Source of the DNA: Desulfobacteraceae bacterium
GTDB taxonomy: Bacteria > Desulfobacterota > Desulfobacteria > Desulfobacterales > Desulfosalsimonadaceae
Assembly: GCA_011390415.1 (NCBI GenBank)
Contig: JAABSL010000222.1
Location: 1-48,785, forward strand
Direction of reading: 5' to 3'
Length of the DNA: 48,785 nucleotides
In this document: piece after piece, positions 26,401-34,951 of the stretch
Numbering within the stretch: the stretch's first letter is position 1
How the letters are laid out: every line of letters begins with the position of its first letter
Made by a program: the position numbers and the translations under genes
The notes under the pieces: model-generated
Told to the model about the DNA's origin: nothing
Seen by the model: only the letters and a program-made list of their open reading frames with translations
The model's database searches: none

Positions 26401-27739
26401 CTATTTTTCAGAATTTTTGTGCGGTGAGGAAACAATAACGCTCAACGCCGCAGTTTTATCTCCGGGCTACACGGCCGACCCTGAGTTTAAGGCGGAAAAT
26501 TCCGCGGCCGGAACCAGCCTGTTTCCGATTGCCGGCACAAAGAACCTGCCGGAATCCATGCGTCATGCCCTGCAAAGCTTTCTGGTAAAGCGCAACTCTC
26601 AGAAAACGGTCATTGCCGGTTATCCCTGGTTTCTGGACTGGGGCCGGGATACGCTGATTGTCTGCCGCGGCCTGATATCAGCCGGCTTTATTTCAGAAAC
26701 CCGATCCATTTTAAAACAGTTTGCAGCATTTGAAGATCACGGCACCCTGCCCAATGTTATTTTCGGCGCGGACACGGCAAACCGGGACACTTCGGACGCG
26801 CCGCTCTGGTTTGTCGCCGCGTGCAGCGATCTTGTCCGTCAAACGCAAGACACCCGGTTTTTAGACGAAGAATGCGGCCAGCGGCCCATACGTGAAATCC
26901 TGCACTCCATTGTCACCGGCTATTTCAACGGCACTGCCAACAACATATCCATGGATCCGGCATCCGGGCTGATCTACAGTCCATCGCATTTCACCTGGAT
27001 GGACACCAATTTTCCCGCAGGCACCCCGCGCGAAGGATATGCCATTGAGATTCAGGCCCTGTGGCACCATGCCTTAAAATTCATGGCGCAAATCGACGGC
27101 CCGGATCATGCCGAAAAATGGAAAGCCCTTTCCGAACAGGTGGCAGAATCCGTGCAGGCATTGTTTTATTTAAAGAAAAAAGGATATTTATCCGATTGCC
27201 TGCACGCAAAATCAGGGGTTTCCGCAAAAGATGCCATTGCCGACGATGCCTTGCGGCCCAATCAATTGTTTGCAATTACGCTGGGCACCCCGATTGAGCG
27301 GGATCTCATGAAAAATATCCTCCGCAGCTGCAGCGCACTTCTGGTTCCCGGCGCCATCCGCTCTCTGGCCGACCAGCCGGTTGAAAGGCCCCTTGAAATC
27401 ATGCATAACGGTCAGGTGCTAAATGATCCCCGTCATCCGTACCAGGGCGTTTACGCCGGCGACGAAGACACCCGTCGCAAACCCGCGTACCACAACGGGA
27501 CTGCCTGGACCTGGGTGTTTCCGTCATTTTGCGAAGCATGGGTATTGGTGTTCGGTGATCATGCCAAAGAGACGGCACTTTCCCTGATGACAAGCAGTTC
27601 CGACATCCTGGATTTCGGGTGTGCCGGACAGGTGCCGGAAATTCTGGACGGCAATTATCCCCATCGTCAGCGGGGTTGTGATGCCCAGGCATGGGGAGTG
27701 AGCGAATGGCTGCGGGTCTGGCTCAAACTGAACAACTAA
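23432..27739 (+). CDS. Bifunctional glycogen debranching enzyme (GH13-type plus GH133)
   Basis: 1435 residues. The N-terminal glycosidase part (about 160-530) has the four GH13 regions: DLAPNH (257-262), GFRCDAGY with nucleophile D330, FFLEG with E359 and ETHDNN with H417-D418. This fits the 4-alpha-glucanotransferase half of a debranching enzyme. The C-terminal part (about 1035-1435) is the amylo-alpha-1,6-glucosidase (GH133) domain, marked by GYPWFLDWGRDTLI near 1062, SPSHFTWMDTN and NGTAWTWVFPSFCEAW. The middle (about 560-1030) is a probable beta-sandwich linker region. The layout parallels eukaryotic two-activity debranching enzyme. It is the first gene of the glycogen operon. Confidence 0.92.
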   Translation: MSDLQPEQIPVPGTRCVKFCGDIVSFMLDIEKNRPGKAWIRTNLGHIATSRAEIIEAVISDSPPLHRSWYDIPMTRISPEKFEIKLALCEIGHFEAKCFFMPENASTPLWPDGDNVIINVEPADMCCANIIYNAFVRQFGPNKSGMFQTSQTHAGEIEKLDHEGYTVIPPSGTFRDLIRELDFIIATLGCRILHLLPINPTPTTYGRMGRFGSPYAALDFTGIDPALAVFDPKATPLEQFVELVDAVHARNAKIIIDLAPNHTGWAADLHETHPHWLVRDSEGAIQTPGAWGVIWEDLASLDYNNKELWQYMADVFLLWCSRGVDGFRCDAGYMIPIPAWNFIVATVRQQYPDTVFFLEGLGGKISVTREILSSSNFNWAYSELFQNYHRDEIEAYLSLSNRISLEDGLLIHFAETHDNNRMAATSPTYAAMRTALCALVSNCGGFGFANGVEWFATEKINVHDACSLNWGAEFNQVDIIRRINLLLKFHPAFFDRTEIKMIREKDGNYIAVLRHHLKSSKRVLVLVNLDTENPVTAGWTLADFAPETDACIDLLSGHAISVAREDDSAVCHMAPGQVFCLCLVPEDMDLYIRGKNHTHLPARIHQQSLKSVALEIYRFFTGSIKLDGFNPESAIQKLEADPEQFCRSLNPYSKESRVVTWQWPCDRRRQVMIPPGHILMVRADAPFKASIISVESGLETTMIASQSLADQTGGHFALLPLKLIRKTLFAVTLKLSVFPNGDCSHATAPLLYLPAHNHAFARTGFNRKEIMGHPLRYLGTNGRGAMMRVNARWGKLESRYDALLSANLNPDFPDNRWMMLIRCRAWVVFQGFSMEISTDCLRRFATDYESGCQWEFTIPTGQGQHILLAIHATMVPDKNQIRLRFTRQNASGKIGVLSNDQPVELIVRPDIDDRDFHHCTKAYSGPEHHWPPAITPVSDGFTFAPHPDRKLLMTASAGTFNSAPEWAYMAYLPIDAQRGLDAHTDLFSPGYFSEFLCGEETITLNAAVLSPGYTADPEFKAENSAAGTSLFPIAGTKNLPESMRHALQSFLVKRNSQKTVIAGYPWFLDWGRDTLIVCRGLISAGFISETRSILKQFAAFEDHGTLPNVIFGADTANRDTSDAPLWFVAACSDLVRQTQDTRFLDEECGQRPIREILHSIVTGYFNGTANNISMDPASGLIYSPSHFTWMDTNFPAGTPREGYAIEIQALWHHALKFMAQIDGPDHAEKWKALSEQVAESVQALFYLKKKGYLSDCLHAKSGVSAKDAIADDALRPNQLFAITLGTPIERDLMKNILRSCSALLVPGAIRSLADQPVERPLEIMHNGQVLNDPRHPYQGVYAGDEDTRRKPAYHNGTAWTWVFPSFCEAWVLVFGDHAKETALSLMTSSSDILDFGCAGQVPEILDGNYPHRQRGCDAQAWGVSEWLRVWLKLNN

Positions 27740-27793
27740 AATACCGACTTTATATATTTTAAACCCTCTATTCAAAAAAAGGAGGCAGAAAAC

Positions 27794-28102
27794 ATGAGCA
27801 TTAAAAAACAATTTTTAAAAACACGACCGGTCTGCAAAGTCACCTTTCGCCTGTTCAGGGAGGATGTTGGAGATGCGGACTCCGTTCATATTGCCGGAGA
27901 TTTTAACGACTGGAACAAACTGCAGACCCCGATGCGGAAACTCAAAGACGGATCATTCACCATTACGTTAGATCTTGAAAAAGACCGCGACTACGCGTTT
28001 CGTTATTTAATTGATAAACAGACCTGGCTTAATGACCCGGAAGCTGATCAATATGTCAACAGCGGATTTTCTGACAGTCAAAACGCTGTTGTCTGTGTTT
28101 AA
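27794..28102 (+). CDS. Free-standing CBM48 glycogen-binding protein
   Basis: 102 residues; AAAGGAGGCAGAAAAC is a strong ribosome site. The whole protein is one CBM48/early-set domain: CKVTFRLFRED, SVHIAGDFNDWN (31-47 region), MRKLKDGSFTITLDL and YAFRYLIDKQTWLNDPEADQYV. These are the strands and Trp residues that bind alpha-glucan in AMPK-beta and GlgB-type enzymes. It lies between the debranching enzyme and the phosphorylase, so it probably tethers or targets the enzymes to glycogen. Confidence 0.88.
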   Translation: MSIKKQFLKTRPVCKVTFRLFREDVGDADSVHIAGDFNDWNKLQTPMRKLKDGSFTITLDLEKDRDYAFRYLIDKQTWLNDPEADQYVNSGFSDSQNAVVCV

Positions 28103-28125
28103 ACTTTTTGATCAAGGATTATAAA

Positions 28126-30669
28126 ATGACTTATATTCAAACATTTCAAGTATATCCAAGAGTTCCGGAATCTCTGGCCTTTGCCGAAAAAATGGTGCGG
28201 AATATGTGGTGGTCGTGGAACCTGGATGCCATTGAATTGTTTCGCAGAATTGACCTGCGACTCTGGAACGAGTCCGGAAGAAATCCCATCAAGTTTTTTT
28301 CCCTTCTTTCCCAGTCACAGCTGGAGAGCATCTCCCAGGATGACGGGTTTATGGCTCACCTCAGGCGGGTCAAGAACTCTTTTGAACAGCAAACGGAACA
28401 CCCGGCCGAGCTGCTCGAAGCCGAAAGCCGCATCCAGGGAACCGTTGCCTATTTTTCCATGGAATATGGTATTCATGAGAGCCTGCCGCTGTTTGCCGGC
28501 GGGCTGGGCATCCTGGCCGGAGACCATCTCAAAGCGGCCTCTGACAGGGGAACGCCGCTTGTCGCGGTCGGCCTGCTATACCGGATGGGGTATTTTCACC
28601 AGTTTTTAGACCAGAACGGCTGGCAGCAGGAAAATTATCCGGAAACAGACCTGTTTCAGCTGCCCATTGAACGGGCAACCGATGTTAACGGAAACGAGCT
28701 GTATATATCCGTCACCGGTCCGGACGGCGAAATTGCCGCCCAGGTTTTTAAAATCATGGTAGGCCGGATTCCCCTTTTTTTGATCGATACCAATGTGCGT
28801 GAAAACTCTCCGGAAAAAAGAGATATTACATCACGCCTCTATGTGGCAAATTCCAAAATCCGGCTGGCCCAGGAAATTCTGCTGGGCATCGGCGGCATGC
28901 GGGCGCTTGAGGCTATGGGCATCCGACCGTCGGTATGCCATTTAAATGAAGGACACTGTTCGTTTGTGGGAGTTGAGCGAGCGGTCCATATTATGAAAGA
29001 AAATGATCTGGATTTAAAATCAACCCTGGAAGTCATTGCCCGGAGCACCGTTTTTACGACCCACACCCCCGTTGCCGCCGGCCATGATGAATTTCCCACG
29101 GAAATGGTGAGTCCCTACCTGAAGCCATTTGAAACATCTTTGAAAACATCGGTAAATGAACTGATTTCCTGGGGCCAGAACCATCCTTACGAACCGTTTT
29201 CCATGTTTGCCCTCGGCCTCAGAATGTCTCAGTTCTGCAACGGCGTCAGCGAGCTGCACGGAAAAGTCGCCCGGAAAATGTGGGCCCATCTGTGGCCCAA
29301 ACGGCCGGAAGAAGAAGTTCCCATTGGTCATATTACCAACGGCGTTCATATTCCGTCATGGATTTCCATTGAAAATTTTATACTGTTCGAACGCTACCTG
29401 GCCCAGGACTGGCATCTGAAAACCTGGAAAAAACCGGAAATTATCGATCGGGTCGATGATATTTATAATGAGGAACTCTGGCGCGCCCATGAAATGTGCC
29501 GTGCCAGGTTGGTGCGTTCCTGCCGCCAGATTATGCTTCAGCAATACGGCAGACGCAATGCCCCGAAATCCATCATGGAAGACGCGGCCTCCATTCTGGA
29601 CCATGACGCCCTGACCATCGGTTTTGCCCGCCGGTTTGCCACTTACAAAAGGGCCTATCTCCTGCTCCGTGACCCGGAAAGATTAAAAGCGATTCTGACC
29701 TCCAAGGAGTTTCCGGTCCAGATAATTCTTTCCGGAAAAGCCCACCCCAGAGACAATGAGGGCAAGGAAATGATCCGCAAACTCATTGAATTCGGGCGCC
29801 TGGAATCCGTGCGGCACCGGTTTATCTTTCTGGAAGATTATGATCCCTATATTGCCAGACATCTGCTTCAGGGATGCGATGTATGGCTCAACACGCCGCG
29901 CCGCCCTTATGAAGCCTGCGGCACCTCCGGAATCAAAGCAGCGGCAAACGGCGTGCTCAATGTCAGCATATTGGACGGCTGGTGGTGTGAGGGCTATTCG
30001 GAAGAAACCGGATGGAGTATCGGCAGCGGTGAAGAGTATAAGGATAACAATTATCAGGATGACATTGAAAGCCAGGCCCTTTATAATATCCTGGAAAACA
30101 GTGTCATTCCCCGTTTCTATGACCGGCGATTGGGCGATACGCCCAACAAATGGATAGAAATGATGAAAGCATCCATTAAAATGGCTTTGGGAAACTTCTG
30201 CGCCCATGGAATGATCCGGAAATATGCTGAAACTTCCTACATTCCCGCTTCCCGAAATTTTAATGAACTGACGGAAAATAATGCCGAAAAAGCACGTCTG
30301 GTCGCGATTCTGCATGATCATCTGCTGAGACACTGGGATGAAATAAAAATCGATCAACCGGTTCGGGACCAGGACGGACCGTTTCGGGTGAATGACACCC
30401 TGGAGGTATCGGTTACCATATATCTGGGCAGTATTTTACCCGAAGAAGTCGAAGTCCAGCTCTGCTACGGGAAAATGCAGAATGTTGATAAACTGGAAAA
30501 CATCAACATTGAAATCATGAATCTGCACGAGAATCTGGGATCAGGATCATATCGCTATAAAGCGACATTATCCTGCAAAATATCCGGCAGGTTCGGATTA
30601 ACCGCGCGGGTAATTCCATCGGCTGACGATCAGCTGAAAAATTCTCCGCTGTTTACTACCTGGGCATGA
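28126..30669 (+). CDS. glgP: Alpha-glucan phosphorylase (GT35)
   Basis: 847 residues from ATG 28126, after AAGGATTATAAA; an in-frame ATG at 28108 lacks a site. The N-terminus (NMWWSWNLDAIELFRRID) and FAGGLGILAGDHLKAASD mark the shorter, non-GlgP/MalP-type alpha-glucan phosphorylase subgroup. GKAHPRDNEGKEMI and GTSGIKAAANGVLNVSILDGWWCEGY follow; Lys near residue 604 is the pyridoxal-phosphate lysine. It releases glucose-1-phosphate from glycogen ends. It is colinear with the debranching and synthesis genes, so degradation and synthesis share an operon. Confidence 0.94.
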   Translation: MTYIQTFQVYPRVPESLAFAEKMVRNMWWSWNLDAIELFRRIDLRLWNESGRNPIKFFSLLSQSQLESISQDDGFMAHLRRVKNSFEQQTEHPAELLEAESRIQGTVAYFSMEYGIHESLPLFAGGLGILAGDHLKAASDRGTPLVAVGLLYRMGYFHQFLDQNGWQQENYPETDLFQLPIERATDVNGNELYISVTGPDGEIAAQVFKIMVGRIPLFLIDTNVRENSPEKRDITSRLYVANSKIRLAQEILLGIGGMRALEAMGIRPSVCHLNEGHCSFVGVERAVHIMKENDLDLKSTLEVIARSTVFTTHTPVAAGHDEFPTEMVSPYLKPFETSLKTSVNELISWGQNHPYEPFSMFALGLRMSQFCNGVSELHGKVARKMWAHLWPKRPEEEVPIGHITNGVHIPSWISIENFILFERYLAQDWHLKTWKKPEIIDRVDDIYNEELWRAHEMCRARLVRSCRQIMLQQYGRRNAPKSIMEDAASILDHDALTIGFARRFATYKRAYLLLRDPERLKAILTSKEFPVQIILSGKAHPRDNEGKEMIRKLIEFGRLESVRHRFIFLEDYDPYIARHLLQGCDVWLNTPRRPYEACGTSGIKAAANGVLNVSILDGWWCEGYSEETGWSIGSGEEYKDNNYQDDIESQALYNILENSVIPRFYDRRLGDTPNKWIEMMKASIKMALGNFCAHGMIRKYAETSYIPASRNFNELTENNAEKARLVAILHDHLLRHWDEIKIDQPVRDQDGPFRVNDTLEVSVTIYLGSILPEEVEVQLCYGKMQNVDKLENINIEIMNLHENLGSGSYRYKATLSCKISGRFGLTARVIPSADDQLKNSPLFTTWA

Positions 30670-30708
30670 TGAAAAATTGAACATTTTAACTTATAGAATA
30701 AAACACCT

Positions 30709-32232
30709 ATGACCATCAAACTGAAAAAACCGCGCATCCTGATTGTCACGCCGGAGACCACCTATCTGCCCGAAGGAATGGGAAACCTGGCCAACTATAT
30801 GACCGCAAAAGCCGGGGGCCTGGCGGATGTGTCCGCGGCGCTGATCAGTTCACTTTTCAAACAGGGAGCGGATGTGCATGTGGCATTGCCGGACTACCGG
30901 GCCATGTTTGACAACAAGCTCGACCCGATACTTCGCAAGCAAAGACAAATGATTCGGGAACAAGTGCCGACGGACCGCGTTCATCTGGCAGAAGACCGGG
31001 CTTTTTTCTACGTCAGCAATGTATATTCCACTTACGGCTGGGAAAACCTGCGCATGTCTTTGGCGCTCCAGAGGGAAGTGATGAACAATATCGTGCCCCG
31101 GGTACGGCCGGACCTGATACACTGCAATGACTGGATGACGGCGCTGATTCCTGCTATGTCTCGGGAAATGGGAGTTCCCTGCCTGTTCACCGTCCACAAC
31201 ATCCATACCGTCAAAACCACCCTGGCCCAGATAGAAGACCGGGGAATAGATGCGGCCTATTTCTGGGACCATCTGTACTATGAAAGCATGGCGGAAGAGT
31301 ACGAATCCGCCAGGGAATCCAATCCGGTAGATTTTCTGACCAGCGGCATATTTGCCGCCCATTTTGTCAATACCGTCAGCCCGACCTTTCTTAAAGAAAT
31401 TGTCGACGGACACCACAATTTTGTCGCGCCCCACATCAGGCAGGAACTGTCCAATAAGTACTATTCCAGTTGCGCCACCGGTATTTTAAACGCCCCGGAC
31501 CCGAGTTATCATCCCGCAACCGACAGTGCGCTCCCCCGGCAGTATGATGAAAAAAATCATGTGATCGGAAAACTGCACAACAAACGCTTTCTTCAAAAAC
31601 AGCTGGGTCTGGTCAAAGACGATCAGGCTCCGCTGTTTTTCTGGCCGTCACGCATGGATACCATTCAGAAAGGGTGTACGCTGATGGCGGAAATCCTCTA
31701 CCACACCATTGACACCTATTGGAAAGAAAACCTTCAAATCGTTTTTGTCGCTAACGGCGGATTCCGGAAGCACTTTGTTGACATTGCGGATTATCACGGG
31801 ATCAAAGACCGGATTGCGGTCTGTGAGTTTGATGAAAATCTGTCACGGATCGCCTTTGCGGCTTCCGACTTTATTCTCATGCCGTCCTTGTTTGAACCCT
31901 GCGGACTGCCCCAGATGATTGCGCCGATTTACGGATCATTGCCGGTGGCACGGGATACGGGCGGTATTCATGATACGGTGACGCACATGGATGCCGACAA
32001 TGACACCGGCAATGGATTCTTGTTTGAAACCTATGATTCCGGTGGATTGTTCTGGGCGATTTCACAGGCCATGGGGTTTTATAAGCGGCCGCTGAAAGAC
32101 CGGGAAAAACAGATTCGCAGAGTGATGATCCATGCCGCCCAAACATTTAATCACGATGTAACGGCAAAACAGTATATCGATCTTTATGAACAAATGCTCG
32201 ACCGGCCCCTTACCCACAAAAGAGGGAGTTGA
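30709..32232 (+). CDS. glgA: Glycogen synthase (GT5 starch/glycogen synthase)
   Basis: 507 residues. The donor motif KAGGLADV is at 34-41, after a longer loop than usual (TPETTYLPEGMGNLANYMTA before it). HCNDWMTALIP and FTVHNIH are the central GT5 motifs. The C-terminal PSLFEPCGLPQMIAPIYGSLPVARDTGGIHDTV is the E-x7-E nucleotide-sugar site. It extends alpha-1,4-glucan from ADP-glucose (possibly UDP-glucose). No glgC is adjacent, so the donor must be made elsewhere. It lies between glgP and glgB with a 6-base gap to glgB. Confidence 0.93.
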   Translation: MTIKLKKPRILIVTPETTYLPEGMGNLANYMTAKAGGLADVSAALISSLFKQGADVHVALPDYRAMFDNKLDPILRKQRQMIREQVPTDRVHLAEDRAFFYVSNVYSTYGWENLRMSLALQREVMNNIVPRVRPDLIHCNDWMTALIPAMSREMGVPCLFTVHNIHTVKTTLAQIEDRGIDAAYFWDHLYYESMAEEYESARESNPVDFLTSGIFAAHFVNTVSPTFLKEIVDGHHNFVAPHIRQELSNKYYSSCATGILNAPDPSYHPATDSALPRQYDEKNHVIGKLHNKRFLQKQLGLVKDDQAPLFFWPSRMDTIQKGCTLMAEILYHTIDTYWKENLQIVFVANGGFRKHFVDIADYHGIKDRIAVCEFDENLSRIAFAASDFILMPSLFEPCGLPQMIAPIYGSLPVARDTGGIHDTVTHMDADNDTGNGFLFETYDSGGLFWAISQAMGFYKRPLKDREKQIRRVMIHAAQTFNHDVTAKQYIDLYEQMLDRPLTHKRGS

Positions 32233-32238
32233 TTATCC

Positions 32239-34299
32239 ATGACCAGTCTTTTTACACATTCCGATAAAGCGCGCCATTTGGCAGACATCAATTCCCAAAA
32301 AGACCCGCTTTTAAAACCGTATCAAGATACAATTGCCCGCCGGCTGCAAAAAACAATGGATATGGAAAAGCGGCTGACGCAAAACCAGAAGACCCTGACG
32401 GATTTTGCCGCAGGCCATGAATTTTTCGGACTCCACTTTAAGGACAATGAATGGATTTTCAGAGAATGGGCGCCCAATGCCGATGCCGTCTATTTCATCG
32501 GTGAAATCACCGCCTGGCAGGAGGCTCCGGCGTACCGTCTTGATCCCAAACCCAATGGCGTATGGGAAATCAGACTTCCCGCCGATGCATTGAAGCATCT
32601 GATGCTGTACCGGCTTCGCATTCACTGGCCTGGCGGCGCAGGGGACCGGATTCCCGCCTATGCCCGGCGGGTGGTCCAGAACGTCCATACCGGCATCTTC
32701 AACGCCCAGGTCTGGCATCCCTCGCTGCCCTATGAATGGAAACACAAAAATCCGTCAAATGATCCCCGGGGCCTGCTCGTTTATGAAGCCCATATCGGAA
32801 TGGCCCAGGAGAATGAAGGGGTGGGAAGTTTTGCCCAGTTCCGGGAACACATTCTGCCGCGCATTATCCGCTCCGGCTACAATACCCTGCAGCTGATGGC
32901 CATCCAGGAACATCCGTACTACGGCTCTTTCGGCTATCATGTATCAAACTTTTTCGCGCTCTCCTCCCGGTTCGGCGATCCTTATGAATTCAAAGCATTG
33001 GTGGATGCCGCCCATGCCGGAGGCCTGCGGGTAGTCATGGATCTGGTGCATTCCCATGCGGCCAAAAACGAAACCGAAGGTCTCAGCCGGTTTGACGGCA
33101 CCCTGTATCAGTATTTTCACGAAGGCGCCCGGGGGGACCATGTGGCATGGGATTCCCGGTGCTTTGACTACAGCAAGCCGGAAGTACTGCACTTTCTTCT
33201 GTCCAACTGCCGATTCTGGATCGACGAGTATCATGTGGACGGATTCCGCTTCGACGGCATCACCAGCATGCTCTATCTGGACCACGGCCTGGAAAAAGCC
33301 TTTACCTCCTATGATGACTATTTCGGGGACAATGTGGACGAAGACGCCCTGGTTTACCTGGCCCTTGCCAATAAAGTCACCCATGGGATAAATCCTGATA
33401 GCATAACCATTGCCGAAGATATCAGCGGCATGCCGGGACTTTCCGCCGCAGAAAACCACGGCGGTGTCGGATTTAGTTATCGTTTTGCCATGGGAATCCC
33501 GGATTACTGGATCAAACTCATCAAAGAAGTTTCCGACGAACACTGGCCCATGGCAGGTCTGTGGCACGAGCTCAACAACCGGCGGCCGGATGAAAAAACC
33601 ATCAGCTACTGCGAATCCCACGACCAGGCCCTTGTGGGGGACCAGACCCTGATATTCCGTCTTATCGGTGCGGACATATATGATCACATGCACATTGATG
33701 ACCGGAATCATCGCGTCGATCGGGGCATGGCCCTGCACAAGCTGATCCGTTTAATCACCCTGGCCACTGCCGGCAGCGGGTATCTTAATTTTATGGGAAA
33801 CGAATTCGGGCATCCGGAATGGATCGATTTTCCCAGACAGGGCAATGACTGGAGTTATAAATATGCCCGGCGGCAGTGGCATCTCGCGGATGCGCCGGAT
33901 CTTAAATATCATTTGCTGGCGCAATTTGACCGGGACATGGTTCATCTGGCAAAATCCCGTCATCTGCTCGGTGCACAATCACCCCAATTACTGCACGAAC
34001 ATAACAGTGACAAGGTAATTGCATTTGAACGGGCGGGCCTGATTTTTGTGTTCAATTTTCATCCGCATCTGTCACATGCCGACTACCCGGTCTCTTCGCC
34101 TGCCGGAAAATACCGGATGATTTTCAATTCAGACGATTCTTTTTACGGCGGACATGACCGGCTGGAAAAGGATCAGGTGCATTTTACCCTTGATAAAGGG
34201 ACAGACAATTATGACCATGATCACCTGAGCCTTTATTTGCCGACGCGAACAGCCATTATTCTGGAAAAAACTGAGGACGCTATTCTGGAATCCATATAG
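32239..34299 (+). CDS. glgB: 1,4-alpha-glucan branching enzyme, eukaryote-like GH13_8 type
   Basis: 686 residues. An N-terminal CBM48 domain (about 60-165: FGLHFKDNEWIFREWAPNADAVYFIGEI) precedes the GH13 barrel with region I MDLVHSH (267-273), DGFRFDG with nucleophile D339, AEDISG with E393 and ESHDQ with H461-D462. GNEFGHPEWIDFPRQGNDWSYKYARRQW is the signature seen in eukaryotic branching enzymes rather than in the E. coli GlgB type. It cuts alpha-1,4 chains and rejoins them in alpha-1,6 linkage. It starts 6 bases after glgA. Confidence 0.94.
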   Translation: MTSLFTHSDKARHLADINSQKDPLLKPYQDTIARRLQKTMDMEKRLTQNQKTLTDFAAGHEFFGLHFKDNEWIFREWAPNADAVYFIGEITAWQEAPAYRLDPKPNGVWEIRLPADALKHLMLYRLRIHWPGGAGDRIPAYARRVVQNVHTGIFNAQVWHPSLPYEWKHKNPSNDPRGLLVYEAHIGMAQENEGVGSFAQFREHILPRIIRSGYNTLQLMAIQEHPYYGSFGYHVSNFFALSSRFGDPYEFKALVDAAHAGGLRVVMDLVHSHAAKNETEGLSRFDGTLYQYFHEGARGDHVAWDSRCFDYSKPEVLHFLLSNCRFWIDEYHVDGFRFDGITSMLYLDHGLEKAFTSYDDYFGDNVDEDALVYLALANKVTHGINPDSITIAEDISGMPGLSAAENHGGVGFSYRFAMGIPDYWIKLIKEVSDEHWPMAGLWHELNNRRPDEKTISYCESHDQALVGDQTLIFRLIGADIYDHMHIDDRNHRVDRGMALHKLIRLITLATAGSGYLNFMGNEFGHPEWIDFPRQGNDWSYKYARRQWHLADAPDLKYHLLAQFDRDMVHLAKSRHLLGAQSPQLLHEHNSDKVIAFERAGLIFVFNFHPHLSHADYPVSSPAGKYRMIFNSDDSFYGGHDRLEKDQVHFTLDKGTDNYDHDHLSLYLPTRTAIILEKTEDAILESI

Positions 34300-34311
34300 G
34301 AGGGATTACCG

Positions 34312-34650
34312 ATGCCCATCACCAAACTGATCAAAACCATCGAAAAGTTTGAAATTGAAAAATATCAAAAGCCCAAAGATCCGAAAAGACTGATAGAAAC
34401 CCATATCTCCTACTCCGGTTCTCCTCACAAACATCCCTATGATTCTGAAAAAATGATCATAATAATCAATCCTTATTATTCCAGCACATTTTATTACGAG
34501 TTTAATAAATCAGACATTTCATATATCGATGAATTGCCGAACCTGGTGAACCTGGATGGTGAAATCTATACCATGGTCAGAATCTGGATCAAAAAAACGA
34601 GCATTGCCGTGCGCTGCATGCCGTTTGTTGTGGGAGAAACGCCGGAATAA
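34312..34650 (+). CDS. Small conserved-looking protein at the end of the glycogen operon
   Basis: 112 residues; AGGAGGGATTACCG precedes the ATG, 12 bases after glgB, so it is surely cotranscribed. The sequence (KPKDPKRLIETHISYSGSPHKHPYDSEKMIIIINPYYSSTFYYEF...WIKKTSIAVRCMPFVVG) has mixed alpha/beta character, no signal peptide and one Cys. I recall near-identical delta-proteobacterial proteins, some labelled pyrophosphatase-like, but I see no classical pyrophosphatase Asp signature, so I do not adopt that name. Its position suggests a role in glycogen metabolism or its control. Confidence 0.65.
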   Translation: MPITKLIKTIEKFEIEKYQKPKDPKRLIETHISYSGSPHKHPYDSEKMIIIINPYYSSTFYYEFNKSDISYIDELPNLVNLDGEIYTMVRIWIKKTSIAVRCMPFVVGETPE

Positions 34651-34951
34651 ATTTTTCCGGTTATCCGCCCCCGGTCAAAAACAGAGAATTTGTTCTCGCA
34701 TTTGGATATACGCAAAAAGACCTGTGAACATCGAACATCGAACGTCCAATCCATTAAGGAGAAATCATTATTTCATTGAACTTCCTTTATTATAATGGCT
34801 TTCACAACTGAACGAGATTACCATGTCCGGTCAAATTATTTTCTTCACTTTATTGTTGAATTATGGTCCTGTTGGCAGTTAAAAATACGAGGGCCCTTTG
34901 ATTGCATCTGATTTTCCCAACTGACCAACGCTTTTTGATTAAGCAGATCAA
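34651..34951. other. Intergenic region before the Mrp operon
   Basis: Contains the short repeat AACATCGAACATCGAACGTC (34728-34747), of a type often seen as dispersed intergenic filler. AAGGAG at 34756 is not followed by a usable ORF. No clear promoter or terminator was seen. Confidence 0.4.
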
